A DNA stretch of 8,618 nt, from the NCBI GenBank assembly GCA_012728025.1, contig JAAYFX010000284.1, positions 1 through 8,618 of the forward strand. Direction: 5' to 3'. The notes under the pieces are model-generated. The model saw nothing but the letters and a program-made list of their open reading frames with translations. It was not told the origin of the DNA and did no database searches. This DNA is from Clostridiales bacterium. Lineage in GTDB: Bacteria > Bacillota > Clostridia > Oscillospirales > Oscillospiraceae. A program made the position numbers and the translations under genes. Positions within the stretch are counted from its first letter, which is position 1; the number at the start of each line of letters is the position of its first letter. This document shows positions 5,968-8,618 of the stretch, piece by piece.

Positions 5968-7071
5968 TTACTCACCAAGCCCCACCTTGCCATATCCTGC
6001 CCCTGCTTCATTGAGAACGCTTAGATAGTCATCGGCACCAAGGAAAAACTTAAAGATTTCATTGGCCTTTTCCTCAAAGTTTATGTCCTTAAACTCCTCG
6101 GGATAAAGAAGGCTTGCAACGTAATAGCTGTTGGCAATGGGAATTTCCACATTGGAGTAATAGCTTGTTGAACTGGGGTACTGGTAGACGTCGCCATTTA
6201 CAACGGCCTGAAGCTGATTATAAAAATCGGGCATGACCGCAAAGTCCTGTTTAACAAGATTAACACCGCCGTTGTCAAGGAAGATATACTGGGGATTCCA
6301 ACCTAAAACCTGCTCCTTATCTATGAGGACACCGCCGACGGTGTCGGAAATGCCGGTGGTAACATCATTTGCGGCTATGGCTTCAAACACCTGATATTTA
6401 GAGTAAACACCTTCAATTCCGTGAGCACCCTTAAAGGTTGCCGCCGCTCCCAAAACAGTGGGTTTTCCCTCTTCGGGAACATCTGCTGTTCTGTTTGCCA
6501 AATCTTCAAGACAGCCGTCTATAAAGCTTATGACTTCCTCGGCTCTGTCTGGAATCCCGCAGACTTCGGCTATAAGGCGAAGGGCCTGCTCATAGTCCTC
6601 TGCAAAAAGAGTGCCCATGGCAACAGCAACTGTGGGAACTCCGGTTTTAGTTTGAATTTCATCAGCAAGCTGGGCTGTGTATGAGCAGAAAATAACATCA
6701 GGGGCAAGGGCGATTATCTGCTCGGGATAATAATCTGTGGCACCGGCGGCATCTGTTCCAACAATGGGAAGGTCTGCCCAAAGGTCTTTATTGGCATAGG
6801 CGTAGGCTGTGACAGGGCTTATATCCTGCGAGGCCATGCCGCCGATTCCCACAGCCTTATCCGCAAGTCCGAGATAGGTAATCATGCGGGGGGCATTGCC
6901 CAGAGGAACGATTTTCTCAACAGTTTTAGGTATTTCAACTGTGCGTCCGGTCATATCTGTAATTGTGATTGAAGCCTCACCATTATCCGGCTCCTGCGGC
7001 TTGCTGGTGCAGCCGGATAAAATACAGGCCGCCAAAACAAGGGTTAAAATGAGTGCAAGAAACTTTTTCAT
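5968..7071 (-). CDS. ABC transporter substrate-binding lipoprotein, FecB/BtuF (Peripla_BP_2) family
   Basis: The 367-residue extracytoplasmic protein captures the chelate and delivers it to the permease. A lipoprotein signal peptide is clear: MKKF, a hydrophobic core, and lipobox LSGC with Cys21 as the lipidated residue, so it should be anchored on the outer face of the membrane. The mature part starts with ITDMTGRTVEIP (37-48) and KIVPLGNAPRM (53-63), typical of the Peripla_BP_2 family, followed by YLGLADKAVGIG (66-77) and APDVIFCSYT (123-132). It is the first gene of the importer operon. ATG 7071 and an in-frame TTG at 7074 are both possible starts; GGAG in AAAGGAG is 10 and 7 bases away respectively, and the ATG is chosen by convention. 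Iron-siderophore, heme and corrinoid are all candidate ligands; no cobalamin riboswitch was recognised upstream. Confidence 0.95.
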   Translation of the reverse strand: MKKFLALILTLVLAACILSGCTSKPQEPDNGEASITITDMTGRTVEIPKTVEKIVPLGNAPRMITYLGLADKAVGIGGMASQDISPVTAYAYANKDLWADLPIVGTDAAGATDYYPEQIIALAPDVIFCSYTAQLADEIQTKTGVPTVAVAMGTLFAEDYEQALRLIAEVCGIPDRAEEVISFIDGCLEDLANRTADVPEEGKPTVLGAAATFKGAHGIEGVYSKYQVFEAIAANDVTTGISDTVGGVLIDKEQVLGWNPQYIFLDNGGVNLVKQDFAVMPDFYNQLQAVVNGDVYQYPSSTSYYSNVEIPIANSYYVASLLYPEEFKDINFEEKANEIFKFFLGADDYLSVLNEAGAGYGKVGLGE

Positions 7072-7133
7072 CAAAATTTTTCTCCTTTGTATAAAAAATA
7101 AGTTTATTTTTTTGGTCTATCTTCTCACTATAA

Positions 7134-7161
7134 TATTTACACAGCATCTTTGCCGCTTCAA
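7134..7161 (-). promoter_or_regulatory. Tentative promoter of the importer operon
   Basis: On the minus strand TTGAAG (7161-7156) and TAAATA (7139-7134) are 16 bases apart. This would give a leader of about 55 nt. Both hexamers are imperfect, and TATTAT a few bases on is an alternative -10. Confidence 0.3.
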
Positions 7162-7162
7162 G

Positions 7163-7174
7163 CCCCCCGGGGGG
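7163..7174. repeat. C6G6 palindrome
   Basis: Six C followed by six G form a perfect 12-bp self-complementary block inside an AT-rich spacer. The flanks do not extend the symmetry. It overlaps the upstream edge of the tentative importer promoter. Confidence 0.6.
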
Positions 7175-7258
7175 ATAATCTTAGTAAAAAAACATAAAAA
7201 CTTCGGTTTTGCATATTTCCTGTGTTTTAATCCCCCTAAAGCCTCGTTTTAAACTCTA

Positions 7259-7287
7259 TTGACAAACCGCAAAACATTAAGTAGTCT
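7259..7287 (+). promoter_or_regulatory. Sigma-A-type promoter of the esterase operon
   Basis: TTGACA (7259-7264) is a perfect -35. Seventeen bases later TAGTCT (7282-7287) keeps the three most conserved -10 bases (T, A and final T). Transcription would begin near 7294 and give a leader of about 77 nt before the ATG at 7371. Confidence 0.65.
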
Positions 7288-7359
7288 GTAATCAAAATTA
7301 AAGTGCCGCTTAAAGCCTTATGCTTATAAAGTGAAGGAAAAGGGTGCCTGCACCTTATA

Positions 7360-7365
7360 AAGGGG
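7360..7365 (+). promoter_or_regulatory. Ribosome binding site for the esterase
   Basis: AAGGGG lies five bases before ATG 7371. An in-frame GTG at 7344 would add nine residues, but that stretch is less protein-like, so ATG 7371 is preferred. Confidence 0.6.
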
Positions 7366-7370
7366 TTTAT

Positions 7371-8309
7371 ATGAACAAAGCTGAAAAAGCCCTTCTTAAA
7401 TTCTTCTCCAACATTCTTACGGATGTAAAAAGACACTATAAAACCTATCGTTGCCTTTTAAATGTTTTTAATCCGGCCTTTGCACAGGTTTACGGCGCTC
7501 TCGACCGAAAAATTATCGTTTCCGGCAGGGAGATTCCTCTGCGGGTGTTTCGGTTCGGAAGGGGGAAAAAGCCCAAGGTCATGATTTTCTTTCATGGCGG
7601 CGGCTGGGTTACAGGAAACATTGATACCTATACAAAAATATGCGCCATTATGGCTCGGCGCACAAAACATACCTTGGTATCTGTGGACTATCGCCTTGCG
7701 CCGGAAAACCCCTTTCCGGCGGGACTTGAGGACTGCTTTAATGTGACGAAAGAGCTTTTTGAAAAGACCCACCTGCTGGGTTGCAAGGCAGAGGACATCA
7801 CCTTGGTGGGAGACAGCGCCGGAGCAAATCTTGCGGCGGTCGTGTCCCTTATGGCCAGAGACAAGGCCGCTTTTTGGCCTAAAAAGCAGATTTTAATTTA
7901 CCCCGCCACCTATTTTGACCATGGGGAGGATTCGCCCTTTCCTTCGGTGCATCAGTATGGGAAAAACCATCTTTTAACGGCGGAGAAAATACAAAATTAC
8001 ATGGATTTGTACGTCCCCAATGAGGAAGACAGGCTTAGTCCATATGTTGCACCTTTATTGGCGAAGGATTTGTCAAATCAGCCCGAAACCCTTATCATAA
8101 CGGCGGAATATGACCCCTTAAGGGACGAGGGCGAGGCCTATGGAGAAAGACTTCGGGAATTTGGAAATAAGGCGCAGGTTTATAGGATGAATGGTGCCTT
8201 GCACAATTTTCTTGCCCTGCGCAAAAAATCGGGAGCCTCCGCCAAATGCTATAATGTTATGAATGAATTTCTATGGGGCGAAAAAACTGATAAGGCGGAT
8301 ATGCCATGA
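7371..8309 (+). CDS. Alpha/beta hydrolase, HSL family (Abhydrolase_3) carboxylesterase
   Basis: The 312-residue enzyme should hydrolyse short acyl esters in the cytoplasm. It has the oxyanion-hole motif HGGGW (75-79), the nucleophile elbow GDSAG (147-151) with Ser149, and the acid in EYDPLRD (Asp248). The catalytic His is His278 in ALHNF. The segment DYRLAPENPFPAGLED, which follows the oxyanion-hole motif, is a hallmark of the bacterial hormone-sensitive lipase (family IV) esterases. Length and spacing of the triad are normal. No signal peptide is seen. Start choice is ATG 7371 with AAGGGG five bases upstream. The gene is followed 25 bases later by an acyltransferase-like gene on the same strand, which suggests a joint role in ester or lipid metabolism. 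The natural substrate is not apparent. Confidence 0.94.
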   Translation: MNKAEKALLKFFSNILTDVKRHYKTYRCLLNVFNPAFAQVYGALDRKIIVSGREIPLRVFRFGRGKKPKVMIFFHGGGWVTGNIDTYTKICAIMARRTKHTLVSVDYRLAPENPFPAGLEDCFNVTKELFEKTHLLGCKAEDITLVGDSAGANLAAVVSLMARDKAAFWPKKQILIYPATYFDHGEDSPFPSVHQYGKNHLLTAEKIQNYMDLYVPNEEDRLSPYVAPLLAKDLSNQPETLIITAEYDPLRDEGEAYGERLREFGNKAQVYRMNGALHNFLALRKKSGASAKCYNVMNEFLWGEKTDKADMP

Positions 8310-8334
8310 GATACAAAAGGGAGGCGATAGATTT

Positions 8335-8618
8335 ATGGAAAGTTTTGGGTATTCCGAGTGGTCAAAACTAGACAATGCCTCTAAAATATTCCCCTCCACA
8401 TGGAGTCATAAGGACCCTAAGGTTTTCAGGATTGTCTGCGAGCTTAAAGATGAGGTGGACCCTCGGCTTCTTCAAGCGGCCCTTGACGATGTGATAGAGG
8501 ACATCCCTGTTTATAAGTCAGTTTTAAGGCGGGGGGTGTTTTGGCACTACCTTGAAAGAAGCGACATAAAACCCCTTGTGGAAGCCGAGGAGACTACGGT
8601 GTGCGCACCTATCTACAC
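8335..8618 (+). CDS. Condensation/alcohol acetyltransferase-like protein (3' end cut by window)
   Basis: An open frame from ATG 8335 runs off the right edge, giving 94 complete codons. GGAGG at 8320-8324 is ten bases upstream. The visible part contains KLDNASKIFPST (11-22), then VFRIVCELKDEVDP (30-43) and LLQAALDDVIEDIPVYKSVLRRGVFWHYLE in two parts (45-61 and 62-74). This is how many clostridial proteins of the condensation-domain/alcohol acetyltransferase superfamily begin: a strand, a helix, and a predicted R-x-G-x-F/W-Y element. The catalytic HHxxxDG-type motif would lie beyond the window, so activity cannot be confirmed. It likely shares the esterase promoter; transferase and esterase could act on the same acyl ester product. 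Confidence 0.8.
   Translation, partial: MESFGYSEWSKLDNASKIFPSTWSHKDPKVFRIVCELKDEVDPRLLQAALDDVIEDIPVYKSVLRRGVFWHYLERSDIKPLVEAEETTVCAPIY

Larger units (their letters stand above)
7072..7370. other. Divergent intergenic region between importer operon and esterase operon
   Basis: No credible gene lies here. It holds a clear plus-strand promoter (7259-7287), a tentative minus-strand promoter (7134-7161), the C6G6 palindrome (7163-7174), and a short A/T stem closed by a TTCG loop (AAAAC 7197-7201, GTTTT 7206-7210). The esterase leader holds two CTTATAAAG copies (7323-7331 and 7354-7362). I could not recognise a riboswitch. Confidence 0.7.

Noticed and set aside
7174..7187. Possible Fur box (GATAAT followed by TTAGTA)
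   Set aside because: Only one half matches the Fur consensus; the second half matches at about three of seven positions.
6884..7252. Plus-strand 122-codon frame extending from the lipoprotein gene into the spacer
   Set aside because: Most of it is antisense to the signal peptide region, and the rest is low-complexity AT-rich spacer with no family resemblance.
7072..7343. Cobalamin riboswitch upstream of the importer operon
   Set aside because: I could not find the conserved B12-box-type core or a matching multi-stem layout on the minus strand. A covariance-model search would be decisive.

Overview
The window looks like chromosomal DNA of an anaerobic member of the Bacillota, most likely class Clostridia. 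The evidence is Shine-Dalgarno sequences of the AGGAGG type in front of most genes, a short lipoprotein signal peptide of Gram-positive style, tightly packed co-directional operons, moderate G+C in genes with AT-rich spacers, and the resemblance of the proteins to clostridial families. No rRNA, tRNA, CRISPR array or transposase gene was seen. Genus-level placement is not possible from the sequence alone.

Region 1 (1-3066, minus strand) is probably the edge of an extracellular contractile injection system (eCIS) locus. A 673-residue AAA+ ATPase with a TTG start has the full set of motifs of the eCIS-associated (Afp15/Pvc15-like) ATPases: an N-terminal helical/winged-helix-like region, a first nucleotide-binding module with eroded motifs, and an intact C-terminal AAA+ module. 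Downstream in transcription order, after a 59-nt gap with a hairpin, lies a gene cut by the left window edge. Its 328 visible residues have an acidic low-complexity N-terminus and the start of what may be a kinase-like nucleotide-binding fold. It has no certain name and is the best candidate here for something little described: an eCIS cargo or accessory protein. No sheath, tube or baseplate gene lies inside the window.

Region 2 (3067-3418) is gene-free. It holds two copies of a roughly 32-bp repeat, a 16-bp palindrome that could be an operator, and the strong intrinsic terminator of the next gene. A flavodoxin-family protein follows (3419-3958, minus). The spacer behind it (3959-4116) holds two more copies of the repeat. 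In three of the four copies the minus strand reads a perfect extended -10 promoter element (TGGTATAAT), so the repeats may be mobile promoter cassettes or shared regulatory sites in front of the flavodoxin gene and the ATPase gene.

Region 3 (4117-7071, minus strand) is a three-gene operon for a FecBCD/BtuCDF-type importer: lipoprotein binding protein, FecCD-family permease and ATPase, with 2-nt and overlapping junctions. The substrate should be an iron-siderophore, heme, corrinoid or other metal chelate; which one cannot be read from the sequence.

Region 4 (7072-8618) starts with a divergent intergenic region carrying a good plus-strand promoter and an isolated C6G6 palindrome. It is followed on the plus strand by an HSL-family (Abhydrolase_3) esterase and the beginning of a protein resembling the condensation/alcohol acyltransferase superfamily, cut by the right edge. 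The two form a probable acyl-ester metabolism operon.
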